The translations under genes were made by a program, and so were the position numbers. Shown here piece by piece: positions 34,848 through 42,677 of a stretch of DNA of 64,000 nucleotides. The stretch spans positions 248,001-312,000 of the forward strand of contig CBDBON010000002.1 in the NCBI GenBank assembly GCA_965208395.1. The letters are read 5' to 3'. The first letter of the stretch is position 1. Each line of letters opens with the position of its first letter. This DNA comes from CBDBON01 sp965208395. Its GTDB lineage: Bacteria > Chloroflexota > Dehalococcoidia > Lucifugimonadales > CBDBON01. The notes beneath the pieces were generated by a model that had not been told where the DNA came from, ran no database searches, and saw nothing but the letters and a program-made list of their open reading frames with translations.

Positions 34848-34950
34848 GAGATGCGTGCAGTATTTCTGTTCGGGTGATCGGGGGGTTATCCCGCATCGCA
34901 TGATAGACGCGCGCAGCGCATACCGTCTATCGAGAGAGGTGCATATCAGG
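34848..34950 (+). repeat. left terminal inverted repeat
   Basis: Begins GAGATGCGTGCAGTATTTCT. Bases 34848-34903 match the complement of 42726-42781 exactly. Beyond that the match continues with a 3-base gap and scattered differences to about 34950. Confidence 0.9.
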
Positions 34951-35020
34951 CTCCGACCGTAAGGTGGGAAGCGTAAGGCGAGCGCAGCGGGAGCTGTCCA
35001 TCATAGTCCTTGACATGCCT

Positions 35021-35050
35021 TTGGACAGGCCCCGTAGCCTCTGGTAGGAT
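35021..35050 (+). promoter_or_regulatory. probable promoter of membrane protein / polyproline operon
   Basis: TTGGAC (35021-35026) and TAGGAT (35045-35050) with an 18-bp spacer, about 54 bp before the ATG at 35104. A TTGACA at 35010-35015 is an alternative -35 but has no matching -10 at the right distance. Confidence 0.45.
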
Positions 35051-35103
35051 TACGGTACAGTAGGGGCTTGGGCTTCTCTGGGTATTGAAACGGAGAGGTC
35101 GCT

Positions 35104-35583
35104 ATGAGAGACCAAATCTGGCTTGGCATACTCGACGCTGAACGTCAGTACCGCTACTACCAGCAACTCTCCGATCGGTTTCGTCGTTTTCATTTCCGAC
35201 TGACCGTGTTCGTCACCATTGCTGCTTCGGCTGCTGCCTCTGCTCTATTCGCTACTCTCCCGTGGGAGGCTGACTGGCCGATTGCAGCCGTTCTGGCTGT
35301 AGTTGCCGGAGTCACGATCTGGCTTTCGTACGCTAACTACTCGGGTAAGGCGACCGCTGCCTATATCTTCTGTGACCAGTTTGCCTTCATCGCTTCTGAG
35401 TGGCGCCGACTGTGGTACATGAGCGAGGAAGATAGTGTCGTGTGGATCGAGGTGTGGAGACTGAAGGATAGGCAAGAACGGGTCACGGCTGGTTACGGGG
35501 ACCTGGCGTTGGACGAGAAGCTGAACGAAGAGTGTGCGAAGGAGGCCTACCAAGTTGTACAAGATGAGTTCGCCACAGCTTAG
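35104..35583 (+). CDS. SLATT-like two-helix membrane protein
   Basis: A 159-residue protein with a charged helical start (ILDAERQYRYYQQLSDRFRRFHFR), two membrane helices at about 31-50 and 57-77 separated by a short loop (LPWEADW), and a cytoplasmic helical tail of about 80 residues. This layout is that of SLATT-domain proteins, which are predicted pore-forming effectors in nucleotide-signalling and other defence systems; assignment is by architecture. Ribosome site GGAGAGG lies six bases before the ATG. Two tiny polyproline genes follow, the first overlapping its 3' end by 20 bases, and a terminator ends the unit. No cyclase or sensor is present beside it. Confidence 0.65.
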   Translation: MRDQIWLGILDAERQYRYYQQLSDRFRRFHFRLTVFVTIAASAAASALFATLPWEADWPIAAVLAVVAGVTIWLSYANYSGKATAAYIFCDQFAFIASEWRRLWYMSEEDSVVWIEVWRLKDRQERVTAGYGDLALDEKLNEECAKEAYQVVQDEFATA

Positions 35584-35680
35584 TGAAAGGTCCACCAAGA
35601 GCGGAGCGCCGAGGCCGTCAGGACCTTCGCGTCCTGCTACTCCACCGCCACCTCCGCCCCCACCGCCCAAGAAGGACTGA
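35564..35680 (+). CDS. polyproline-KKD microprotein 1
   Basis: A 38-residue open frame beginning MSSPQLSERS and ending RPATPPPPPPPPPKKD, with nine consecutive prolines. It overlaps the end of the SLATT-like gene in another frame. An in-frame TTG at 35555 is nine bases after GGAGG and may be the true start (41 residues); the ATG at 35564 is farther. The case for its being real is that the next frame, 44 bp downstream, encodes a different N-terminus but the same tail. Prolines are spelled with mixed CCA, CCG, CCT and CCC codons, so the tract is not a simple DNA repeat. Consecutive prolines would need EF-P for translation. Confidence 0.65.
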   Translation: MSSPQLSERSTKSGAPRPSGPSRPATPPPPPPPPPKKD

Positions 35681-35724
35681 ACGAGTACAAGCCGAAGAAA
35701 GATATGTGCAGAGGAGGCATTTTA

Positions 35725-35844
35725 GTGTCGTTAGAGAGGAGACCACAGCCTGATGTCCGTGAGATAGAGATACGTGAGGGTGGTGCTCCCAGACCAGCGA
35801 CACCTCCTCCGCCGCCACCACCGCCTCCGCCAAAGAAAGACTGA
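35725..35844 (+). CDS. polyproline-KKD microprotein 2
   Basis: A 39-residue frame starting at GTG with GAGGAGG eight bases upstream, a strong ribosome site. It begins VSLERRPQPDVREIEIREGG and ends APRPATPPPPPPPPPPKKD with ten prolines. The sixteen-residue tail matches microprotein 1 apart from one proline, while the N-terminal halves are unrelated, so selection seems to act on the tail. The two could be paralogous partners of the membrane protein, binding it by the polyproline segment, or an antidote pair. A strong terminator lies 27 bp after the stop. Confidence 0.7.
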   Translation: MSLERRPQPDVREIEIREGGAPRPATPPPPPPPPPPKKD

Positions 35845-35870
35845 GAGACACGCGGGGCTTCCGTTCGCTC

Positions 35871-35896
35871 GGCCCGGTGCTGCACCGGGCCTTTTC
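35871..35896 (+). terminator. rho-independent terminator of polyproline operon
   Basis: GGCCCGGTGC and GCACCGGGCC form a near-perfect hairpin followed by TTTTC. It closes the SLATT-like/microprotein unit. Confidence 0.88.
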
Positions 35897-36117
35897 ATTA
35901 CGCTACGTAGTTACGGGTTATGATTCCGGTGTGATTCTTGACGGATCAGTTCCGTTTACACCACTTTGCGACTACTGATAATGAGACTGCCGATGTTTGA
36001 GATGTGACTCATCGTAGTAGTTCGTTCCTCTATGCAGAGCGAACATCCCGCAGTCGACGCAGCTTATCTTCCCGAAGTCCGTACTAGTATATGCTAGCCG
36101 AGACCGAAGATTTAGGT

Positions 36118-36339
36118 TCACGCGGACGGCGGCCTTGGCTGCGTAGTGGTCTGTTCTAACTTCTCAATCTTGTCGAGAATCAGGCTGTTGATGTGCTCTT
36201 GGTTCTGAGCCAACGCCAATAGTAACTCCCTACCGTTCCGGGCTACTGTAGGTTCCATCTGTTCAGGGCCGGTAATCACTTTGTGAGCCGACTCCAGCAC
36301 ACGTGAGTATCGATCCAAGTACTCCAGAATATCCGCCAC
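36118..36339 (-). CDS. small hypothetical protein
   Basis: A 73-residue acidic helical protein I do not recognise (YLDRYSRVLESAHKVITGPEQM..., LLLALAQNQEHINSLILDKIEKLEQT). It starts at GTG 36339 with GGAGG six bases upstream, which supports it as a real gene. The middle looks like a short coiled coil, and the tail QPRPPSA is disordered. It is transcribed away from the next gene at 36430. Confidence 0.5.
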   Translation of the reverse strand: MADILEYLDRYSRVLESAHKVITGPEQMEPTVARNGRELLLALAQNQEHINSLILDKIEKLEQTTTQPRPPSA

Positions 36340-36429
36340 GGGCCACCTCCAGATTTTGGTGACGCGAATTATCCTGCTTCAGAGTCCTACTCGTCTAGAT
36401 TTCCCGGAGACTGTTGGAGGTATACATCT

Positions 36430-36783
36430 GTGAACAACATGGAGCTTGACATCTTGCAGGCAGCACTTGACGGCCCCTTGACACCCAGATCACCTGGAAC
36501 GGCAAAGCTCGTTGCGGAGTACGGTGACAGCGACAGCAGCGATGAACTCACAGTCGCCATTGACGACTTGGTGGATCAGGGATGTCTGCGCCCGTATTAC
36601 AACAGCGACGGGACGCGTCGTATGACAGCCGTTCCTGTAAGGGGCATCACCTTTAAGGGAAGGCGGCGCTACCGGGAGCTAAAATGTCCCCGGCGTGTGT
36701 GGGCAGAACGGAACTGGTTTCCCCTGGTAATCGCGGCAATAGCGGCCGCGAGTCCGGTTGTCACGAGGATGTTCTGGGGATGA
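36430..36783 (+). CDS. small protein with winged-helix-like region and C-terminal membrane helix
   Basis: A 117-residue protein. Residues 4-85 (MELDILQAALDG..., DELTVAIDDLVDQGCLRPYY, RGITFKGRRRYREL) read like a winged-helix domain of the YjcQ type. The last 25 residues (WFPLVIAAIAAASPVVTRMFWG) are a single membrane helix. A membrane-tethered regulator or lysogeny-type accessory protein is possible. GTG start with GGAGG nine bases upstream. Typical of mobile-element cargo; function unknown. Confidence 0.55.
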   Translation: MNNMELDILQAALDGPLTPRSPGTAKLVAEYGDSDSSDELTVAIDDLVDQGCLRPYYNSDGTRRMTAVPVRGITFKGRRRYRELKCPRRVWAERNWFPLVIAAIAAASPVVTRMFWG

Positions 36784-36841
36784 ATCTGACCTACACCTTC
36801 CACCTCCTGAGTTCTATCCGACAGGATAGCCGTGGACAGAA

Positions 36842-37294
36842 TCAATGTGCGGATGGCTCCGACCTGGACATCTCGTCTTCCATCCACTCGTCGAGAGTAG
36901 CAGCCTCGTGTTCGGCATCTTGTCTACGAGCTGTTTCCCTCTGAGTCTCCAAGTCCAGCTCCTTGAGGAAGCCGACCAGTTCCTTTGCATCTTCGATACC
37001 GAGGCGTACCACCGTTTCGGTACAGAAGCTCTCGTAGAAATTGGCGTGTAGCCTCTCAATGGATGCCAGTAGGCGCAAGTGGGGAGGTGAATGCTCAAGT
37101 AGTCGTTGAGCGTTGTTTAGTACACGTTGGTGCTTACCGCTGGGCCAACCTCGGTCGTCGGTCATAGCTCTCACGTAGTGGACCACTGCTCCCCATGCCT
37201 TCTCTGAGGCTTGAAGCAGATCGCCGGCATCGTATTCTTCCTCAGCCTGTCTAAGGAACGTGGAACTGATCGTCCTGTGATCCGTAGTGGTCAT
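36842..37294 (-). CDS. PaREP1/HEPN-like helical protein
   Basis: A 150-residue all-helical protein. The segment FLRQAEEEYDAGDLLQASEKAWGAVVHYVRAMTDDRGW (13-50) followed by LLASIERLHANFYE (76-89) is the pattern of the PaREP1/HEPN-like family seen in archaea and thermophilic or uncultured bacteria. The classical R-x4-6-H RNase motif is not obvious, so catalysis is doubtful. The acidic C-terminus (EHEAATLDEWMEDEMSRSE) is probably disordered. No nucleotidyltransferase partner is adjacent. Confidence 0.55.
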   Translation of the reverse strand: MTTTDHRTISSTFLRQAEEEYDAGDLLQASEKAWGAVVHYVRAMTDDRGWPSGKHQRVLNNAQRLLEHSPPHLRLLASIERLHANFYESFCTETVVRLGIEDAKELVGFLKELDLETQRETARRQDAEHEAATLDEWMEDEMSRSEPSAH

Positions 37295-37421
37295 AGTTCG
37301 ACTGCCCAGACCTGTGTTTTTGCTCCGCGACTGCTACACCTACCTTAATGTTATCAGCCCGTCCAGCACCGCGACCCGGCCCTCCTGAGGGGCACCTCGC
37401 CATTTCTATCTGCTGAGCGGG

Positions 37422-37571
37422 ACGGGGCTCAGGTGCTCAGAGTGCGGTACGGGCATGAGCGGACTGACCCGAAGTGGTGGACGGTACCGCTACTACGTCT
37501 GCTCCGGCTCCAACGTGTACGGACTCCGTTGCCGCGAACGTCTCCACATTAGGGCCGACCGGCTGGAGGGA
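37422..37571 (+). repeat. 150-bp exact tandem duplication, unit 1
   Basis: Starts ACGGGGCTCAGGTGCTCAGA. Identical to unit 2 over its whole length and a multiple of three, so the zinc-ribbon frame is kept through both copies. Confidence 0.95.
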
Positions 37572-37721
37572 ACGGGGCTCAGGTGCTCAGAGTGCGGTAC
37601 GGGCATGAGCGGACTGACCCGAAGTGGTGGACGGTACCGCTACTACGTCTGCTCCGGCTCCAACGTGTACGGACTCCGTTGCCGCGAACGTCTCCACATT
37701 AGGGCCGACCGGCTGGAGGGA
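37572..37721 (+). repeat. 150-bp exact tandem duplication, unit 2
   Basis: Second copy, directly adjoining the first, with no difference seen. Identity suggests a recent duplication by slippage or unequal exchange. Confidence 0.95.
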
Positions 37722-38227
37722 GTCGTATGGACCGAGATGCTGGCTTGCCGATCCGCCGGCGTTTTACAGGGCCGTGGACTCAGACGACCGGGCCGACGCT
37801 CTGGCGGACGACATAGCTCACGCCGAGGAAGAGCTCTTACGTCGTCGAGAATGGCGAATCTTCAAGTAAGTTCGCCTCGCCCCAGATATGGGCGTTTCCA
37901 AACTGGAACAGATTCAGTTCGCTCTGCGTCGGTCTATAGACGCTGGCCGACCAACGGAGTGTCGACATCTCGCTCACATCTCGATGTTTGGGAGAATTGG
38001 ACGCGGACCCTCGTCTGAGGGTATACTTGAAGCGAATTTCCTGAAGGAGAGGGCCGGAATCAAGAAGATGTGACTCATAACTGAAAACGTCTCGCCTGGA
38101 CGCGAGACGCTTCAGTTCGTGGCCAAGGCCCCGAAAGCCCAAAAAGCTTGCTCAGCGTAGCTCTCGATTTGACCTTTGTCAACTCGGACTGCGGCGGCGG
38201 CCACGACGAGTCGAAGGAGGTCTTGTC

Positions 38228-38878
38228 GTGGTTCCCATTGATCCTGTTTGGATGACTGCTCTTGCGATTGGCGGTGGATCCGTCGTCACGGTTGGACTGT
38301 TCTTCCTTCTGATCGCAAGAGTCCCGACGAAGCGCGGTCGTGAAGTTCGCAAGACGATCAGTCGTCACGCTCTCGCGTTCATAGGCGGCGGACTGTTCGT
38401 GCTGCTCGTTGCACTATCGACGACGCCTCCTCTCGACGCGCAAACACCTCCGCCGATCATAACCCACTCGATCCCGTCGCGGCGTCGCACTCCCCAGATG
38501 ATCGAGAGCGAGGACGGAGAGGGCGACGGGGAAATGGCATCCGTGTCTTTCGCCGACCTGATTGCGGAGCAGAATGTCAGTGCGCCCTACGAGGAAGCAC
38601 TACACGACAACTGCTGGGAGTATGACTCTGAGCAGCTTATCGTCCGTTACCGGGACGAGGCGATGAACTACGAGATTGAGTTGGAGCATATAGACACGTC
38701 CGCCGCTGCGCTGGATTGGATTGCTCAAATCTCTCAAAAGACGTGGGAGACGCCCGAAGTGGTGGGCGACTTGGTACGTCTGTTGGACGCCATCCTGGAT
38801 TTTCAGGGACACTACTGTTCCTTTGGCAGCGAACGGGGTCCGGTCAACGTGAAGGAGTTGATCAGAGACAGACACTGA
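38228..38878 (+). CDS. two-helix membrane protein with conserved C-terminal domain, unknown function
   Basis: A 216-residue protein with two N-terminal membrane helices (about 10-30 and 47-65), a Pro/Ser-rich acidic linker, and a C-terminal domain from about 105 (VRYRDEAMNYEIELEHIDTSAAALDWIAQISQKTW...DAILDFQGHYCSFGSE). That C-terminal domain resembles one I have seen in small hypothetical proteins of many bacteria, with the pattern LDWI-Q---K-W ... CS-G, but it has no function I can name. GTG start with AAGGAGG seven bases upstream and a terminator 32 bp after the stop show a self-contained gene. Confidence 0.6.
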   Translation: MVPIDPVWMTALAIGGGSVVTVGLFFLLIARVPTKRGREVRKTISRHALAFIGGGLFVLLVALSTTPPLDAQTPPPIITHSIPSRRRTPQMIESEDGEGDGEMASVSFADLIAEQNVSAPYEEALHDNCWEYDSEQLIVRYRDEAMNYEIELEHIDTSAAALDWIAQISQKTWETPEVVGDLVRLLDAILDFQGHYCSFGSERGPVNVKELIRDRH

Positions 38879-38910
38879 CGATCTCACAACATAAGAGAGC
38901 ATGAACGAAT

Positions 38911-38943
38911 GAGCCCGCCGTGTACGGCGGGCTCTTCTTTTTG
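38911..38943 (+). terminator. rho-independent terminator
   Basis: GAGCCCGCCG and CGGCGGGCTC form a 10-bp stem followed by TTCTTTTT, closing the membrane-protein gene at 38228-38878. Confidence 0.88.
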
Positions 38944-39075
38944 CGCCTTGGCATGAGCTTTCCACCCGTCTATGCTGCGACGCAGTCATCGACTCAGATG
39001 AAACTATGGACAAGGATGCGATACTACTTTTGAAGACATCGAGAGCACCGCCGTCGTGAGAGTCACTTAAACGAC

Positions 39076-39108
39076 GACGCTCGGAGAAGAATCAGTTCTC
39101 CGAGCGTC
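39076..39108. other. perfect hairpin upstream of transposase gene
   Basis: GACGCTCGGAGAA and TTCTCCGAGCGTC, 13-bp arms, 7-base loop, ending 39 bp before the transposase start. It could block read-through transcription into the transposase gene, as hairpins near IS ends often do. Confidence 0.6.
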
Positions 39109-39147
39109 AATGGCCACTCGACGTTCCCAGCTACAGGAGCTATTCTC

Positions 39148-40347
39148 GTGACCGCTTACAAGCATACACCATGTGCCAAGAGCTTCGCCCCTCCCCCTCG
39201 CGACCTTCGCAAGATACTCGACTCCGTCTCGACTGACGCTCTGCTCAAGACTCTCGACGCACCGCGTCGCGGCCCTCGCGGACACTCTCAGACGGCGCTC
39301 TGGCGCGCTCATATCGCCGCTTACTATCTGAACCTACCCCACACGACGAACCTGATTCGCGAACTGCGAAAGGACCCGGAGCTTCGAGCCATCTGCGGCT
39401 TCGGAGATGAAATTCCGCACAGAACGACCTTCAGTCGCTTCAACGCGAAGCTCACGCGCTGTTTGAACATCGTCGAGGGCGAGACGCGTGCGCTGACACG
39501 CGTGTTCAAGGCGGAGCTTCCGAGATTCGGCGAGAAGATCGCAGTCGACTCGACGAACGTCTATGTCCACTCGAATCCAGATCGCGCGCCCGATGCTGAA
39601 GCGGGCTGGACGGCGAAGACAATCTCGAACGCACGCCCCGACAAGACCGACAAGCGCGACTGGCACTTCGGATACAAGCTGCACTGCGCTATTGATGCTG
39701 TCTACGGCATTCCGATCACCAGCTTCACGACAGCTGCGAACGTCAGCGATACGCTCACGATGCCGAGACTGGTCGACGAGGTCGCGAGCGAGTGCAGCCC
39801 CCAGGCCGTGATCGCGGACAAGGGCTACGACTCTCAGTCCAATCACGACGCGATCATCGCCAGAGGCGCGCATCCGATTATTCCGATGCGTGCAAAGAGG
39901 TCGAAGACCGAGATTGCCGGCGACCTGCACACGGCGGATGGCGTGCTGAAGTGCATCGGCGACGTTCCGATGACGCGCGTCGACTATGACGAGCGGAAGG
40001 GCTGGCTCTATCGCTGTCGCGCCGAAGAATGCAGACTCAAGACTCGCAAGGGCGTTCGCTACTGCGACGATGAAGTCTGGGACAAGCCGATCGTGTCTCG
40101 TCAGTATCCGGCGATTCCGCGCTCAAGCGAGCAGTGGAAGAGTCTCTACAACCTGCGACAGAGCGTCGAACGCTTCTTCAAAACGCTGAAGCAGTCTCGA
40201 CGGCTGAACTCGCACTGTCAGCGCGGGCTCGCGCGCATAGCTCTTCACTGCGCGCTCAGCGTGCTAGCGTTTCAGATGACGGCTCTGAGCACGATACGTA
40301 GCGGTAGACCCGATCTGCTGCGCTGGATGGTCGAGCCCGTTCCGTAG
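39148..40347 (+). CDS. DDE transposase (IS5/IS1182-like)
   Basis: A 399-residue transposase. The DDE residues are expected in AVDSTNVYVH (near 132), VIADKGYDSQSNHD (near 220) and the E of RQSVERFFKTLKQSRRL (near 338), the Y-R-E-type signature of IS4/IS5-superfamily enzymes. The N-terminal DUF772-like region (LWRAHIAAYYLNLPHTTNLIRELRKDPELRAICGF) supports the IS5/IS1182 group. It looks intact. I could not identify terminal repeats for it alone, so it is either a passenger IS or the motor of the larger element. Confidence 0.82.
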   Translation: MTAYKHTPCAKSFAPPPRDLRKILDSVSTDALLKTLDAPRRGPRGHSQTALWRAHIAAYYLNLPHTTNLIRELRKDPELRAICGFGDEIPHRTTFSRFNAKLTRCLNIVEGETRALTRVFKAELPRFGEKIAVDSTNVYVHSNPDRAPDAEAGWTAKTISNARPDKTDKRDWHFGYKLHCAIDAVYGIPITSFTTAANVSDTLTMPRLVDEVASECSPQAVIADKGYDSQSNHDAIIARGAHPIIPMRAKRSKTEIAGDLHTADGVLKCIGDVPMTRVDYDERKGWLYRCRAEECRLKTRKGVRYCDDEVWDKPIVSRQYPAIPRSSEQWKSLYNLRQSVERFFKTLKQSRRLNSHCQRGLARIALHCALSVLAFQMTALSTIRSGRPDLLRWMVEPVP

Positions 40348-40560
40348 AGATACCCGCCGAGACCCGGCGAAGTTCTTGACGAACGTGATAGCATGGCGTC
40401 GCCAAATGCTGTTGCCGCTGCTTATGCGGTGCACGATCTTCAGTCGTCATGACTGAAGCTAGAAGAAGTGGTGCGGAGCCTCGCGCCCCCTTTGTGGCCC
40501 GCATGGGTTCAGGTAACGGCATTTGGCAAAATCCGCACCTGTCCACAAGGGGGCTCTGTC

Positions 40561-41991
40561 ATGCGCTTACTACTCATCCTGATCGTGCTTCTCGCGTTGT
40601 CTGCTTGTGGAGAACCCACTTCTCCAGCATCATCGCCCGCGACTCCGCTCGTCGTCGCGCCGCCATCGACACATACTCCGTCGCCAACATATACTCGCGC
40701 TCCAAGAAGAGCGACGCCGACGCCGACTACTGAACGGAATCTGTATCACACTGCTACACCGCCGCCGACATACACACCTGTCTCCTATCCGCCCACCGCC
40801 ACTCCGACGCCTGTGCATACAGTCGCCCCGACCGCTACGTTCACGCCGATACCCACAGCGACTGCGACCTCTACGCCTACGCCGACACCTACGGCAACAG
40901 CATCCCCTACGCCGCCGGCGACACCGACCTCTACTCCCACTCCCACACCGACGGCCACTGCGACGCCGCTACCGCCGCCGACCGCGACGCCAGAGCCGCA
41001 GTTGTCGCTCGCGGAGCTTTACGTCTACATGCTCGATCTGGTGAACGCGATTCGCGCAGACCACGGTCTTGAGCCGTTGACTCTCGGCTCCAATCCCGCC
41101 GCACAGATGCACGCAGAGGCGTCGCTCGCGGGCAACTTCGTCAGCCACTGGGATATGAACGGACTCACGCCCAGAATGCGCTATTCGCTCGCCGGGGGCT
41201 ATCAGCACAATCAGGAGAACGTCTATCGCGCCGCGTGTTACGGTGGCTGCGATCCGGGCACTCTTGAAGAAGAGGTCAGAGGCGCAGTCTTGTCGTGGAT
41301 GGGCAGTTCGGGGCATCGTAAGGAGATCGTGCGCCCGACTCATAAGAAGCTGAACGTCGGGCTCGCATGGAAGAACGACACGCTGTTTGGACCCGGCTGG
41401 ACATTCAACGCAGTGCAGCAATTCGAGGGCGACTACGTGAGCTTCTCGACGCTGCCGACCATCGACGACGACGGCTATCTGTCTCTGGCCGGAACGCTCA
41501 GGAGCGGCGCGACTCTTCCAGACTCCAGAGACTTGGGCGTGCAGAGCTTTTTCTCCTCGACACCATCGGCGCTGACGTTAGGGCAGTTGCAGCGATCTCA
41601 CAGTGTCAGGAACGGTGTCTATGTTGCGAATCTCCGTCGACCGTTGCCAGAGGGCCGTGCGTATGTGGGAGAGACGGGCGTCGTCGAGAATGAGTTTGTC
41701 GGCTCGCCCTACGACATCCCTGCCGACATGCCACCGGCAGAAGACAGGGCTGAGCGTCGCGCGTTCAAGGAAGCAGCAAGAGAAGCACCGACGGTCGTCG
41801 TCGAAAGCACCCGGCATCGGATCACCGCCGAACGGTGGGATGTCAGCATCGACTCGTTCGACGTGCGCGCAGACTTCAACGTCGTGCTGGACGAGTACGG
41901 ACCCGGCGTCTATGAGATCGTGGTCTGGGCGGTGCTCGACGGCGATGATGTCATCGTCTCCGAGTACACGATCTTCTGGCCGACTCAGTAG
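40561..41991 (+). CDS. CAP/SCP-domain lipoprotein with Thr-Pro linker
   Basis: A 476-residue exported lipoprotein. The signal ends in LSAC (about residue 16). Residues 20-150 are a Thr/Pro/Ala linker that probably projects the domain from the cell. A CAP/SCP domain follows (LDLVNAIRADHGLEPLTL, HAEASLAGNFVSHWDMNG, GQENV-like HNQENVYRA, HRKEIVRPTHKKLNVGLAW), then about 180 residues without a recognised domain. CAP proteins are secreted and of varied or unknown function. ATG 40561 is the start because the signal peptide begins there. It is the largest cargo gene of the mobile element. Confidence 0.8.
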   Translation: MRLLLILIVLLALSACGEPTSPASSPATPLVVAPPSTHTPSPTYTRAPRRATPTPTTERNLYHTATPPPTYTPVSYPPTATPTPVHTVAPTATFTPIPTATATSTPTPTPTATASPTPPATPTSTPTPTPTATATPLPPPTATPEPQLSLAELYVYMLDLVNAIRADHGLEPLTLGSNPAAQMHAEASLAGNFVSHWDMNGLTPRMRYSLAGGYQHNQENVYRAACYGGCDPGTLEEEVRGAVLSWMGSSGHRKEIVRPTHKKLNVGLAWKNDTLFGPGWTFNAVQQFEGDYVSFSTLPTIDDDGYLSLAGTLRSGATLPDSRDLGVQSFFSSTPSALTLGQLQRSHSVRNGVYVANLRRPLPEGRAYVGETGVVENEFVGSPYDIPADMPPAEDRAERRAFKEAAREAPTVVVESTRHRITAERWDVSIDSFDVRADFNVVLDEYGPGVYEIVVWAVLDGDDVIVSEYTIFWPTQ

Positions 41992-42107
41992 CGTTAGAGC
42001 CCAGCGTTTTGCACGAATTCTCCATCGGCAGTCTCAGTATCAGTAGTCTGGGCGACTATGATATATTCCCTCTGACCCACCTTTAGCGAACTCCTACGCA
42101 CTAGGAT

Positions 42108-42368
42108 ATGCCGACAATGTTCGACACAGCCCTGGTATTCGGGGCGTTGATAGCCGCGACACTGCTCGTTGCTTTCAAAACCGCTTGGGGAAGGCTCGAA
42201 AGCAGAGCCGTCCTCTTACTAATAGTGACGGCAATAATCCTGCTATCTGCCCTAACGCTTATCGCGAGCTCAGACAATCCTCTGCTTCTGGCCATCGTGG
42301 GGGGGGTCATGGCGGTCGTGGCCTTGGCTTTGATGGTCTTGGCGGCGCTTGACATGTTCAAGACATGA
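42108..42368 (+). CDS. small membrane protein, three predicted helices
   Basis: An 86-residue, almost wholly hydrophobic protein: helices at about 6-24, 34-52 and 58-83. Unrecognised; the size resembles holins and small ion-transport subunits, but there is no motif for either. Its end overlaps the next start by four bases (ATGA), so the two are coupled. They lie at the right end of the mobile element. Confidence 0.45.
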   Translation: MPTMFDTALVFGALIAATLLVAFKTAWGRLESRAVLLLIVTAIILLSALTLIASSDNPLLLAIVGGVMAVVALALMVLAALDMFKT

Positions 42369-42574
42369 GTCAAGGCAGGTCTGCTTTTTGCCTAGCCGGG
42401 TTATGTATTCTCAGTCTGGTTGCTTGGGTGGTGTTGGGAGGACTGGACGAATCCGGGATGTGGCCAGTGCCCGACAGGGCTCTTGACGCGCTTGATTGGG
42501 CGCTGAAGACCTCGCTCGGCGGCCTACTGACTGTTCTCACGGGGGTAGCGCATACACCTACCCAGCCTGCCTGA
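42365..42574 (+). CDS. small membrane protein coupled to 42108 gene
   Basis: A 69-residue protein with one clear helix (about 7-25) and a second hydrophobic stretch (TSLGGLLTVLTG). Tryptophan and aspartate residues between (LDESGMWPVPDRALDALDW) suggest an exposed loop. Translationally coupled to the upstream gene. No family recognised. Confidence 0.4.
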   Translation: MSQGRSAFCLAGLCILSLVAWVVLGGLDESGMWPVPDRALDALDWALKTSLGGLLTVLTGVAHTPTQPA

Positions 42575-42677
42575 CCTAACATTCGGGCGATTGTTTGGGT
42601 TGTTCCTCGACGTGGAATCGGCGGTGGATAGCATAGTCGTGAGATCGATCCTCAGTGCGACCCGGCTGTGTTCGAAA

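Larger units (their letters stand above)
37389..37869 (+). pseudogene. remnant of large serine recombinase (zinc-ribbon part), duplicated and frameshifted
   Basis: After a stop at 37386 the frame reads RHFYLLSGTGLRCSECGTGMSG, then YRYYVCSGSNVYGLRCRE and HIRADRLEG, the zinc beta-ribbon region of large serine integrases (C-x2-C ... C ... C). The 50-residue unit is repeated exactly. After VVWTEMLA the frame shifts by one near 37742; in the new frame ADPPAFYRAVDSDDRADALADDIAHAEEELLRRREW resembles the following coiled-coil start, and it ends at TAA 37869. The catalytic N-terminal domain is missing. This may be a relic of an older integrative element. Confidence 0.75.

Noticed and set aside
35618..35885. 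Minus-strand frames with Gly/Val-rich sequence opposite the polyproline genes
   Set aside because: They are the complements of the proline codons (CCN read as GGN) and lack start signals, while the plus strand has ribosome sites, a promoter and a terminator.
37422..37721. Tandem 150-bp repeat considered as a CRISPR or satellite
   Set aside because: Only two units, no spacers, and the unit encodes a serine-recombinase zinc ribbon in frame.
40438..40458. Small hairpin CTTCAGTC/GACTGAAG considered as an IS end
   Set aside because: No matching inverted copy was found to the left of the transposase gene and no target duplication could be placed; it may just be a weak terminator.
40660..41000. 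Repetitive ACN/CCN stretch that looks like a simple repeat or CRISPR-like array
   Set aside because: It is coding: a Thr/Pro-rich linker between a lipoprotein signal and a CAP domain. There are no regular spacers or exact repeats.
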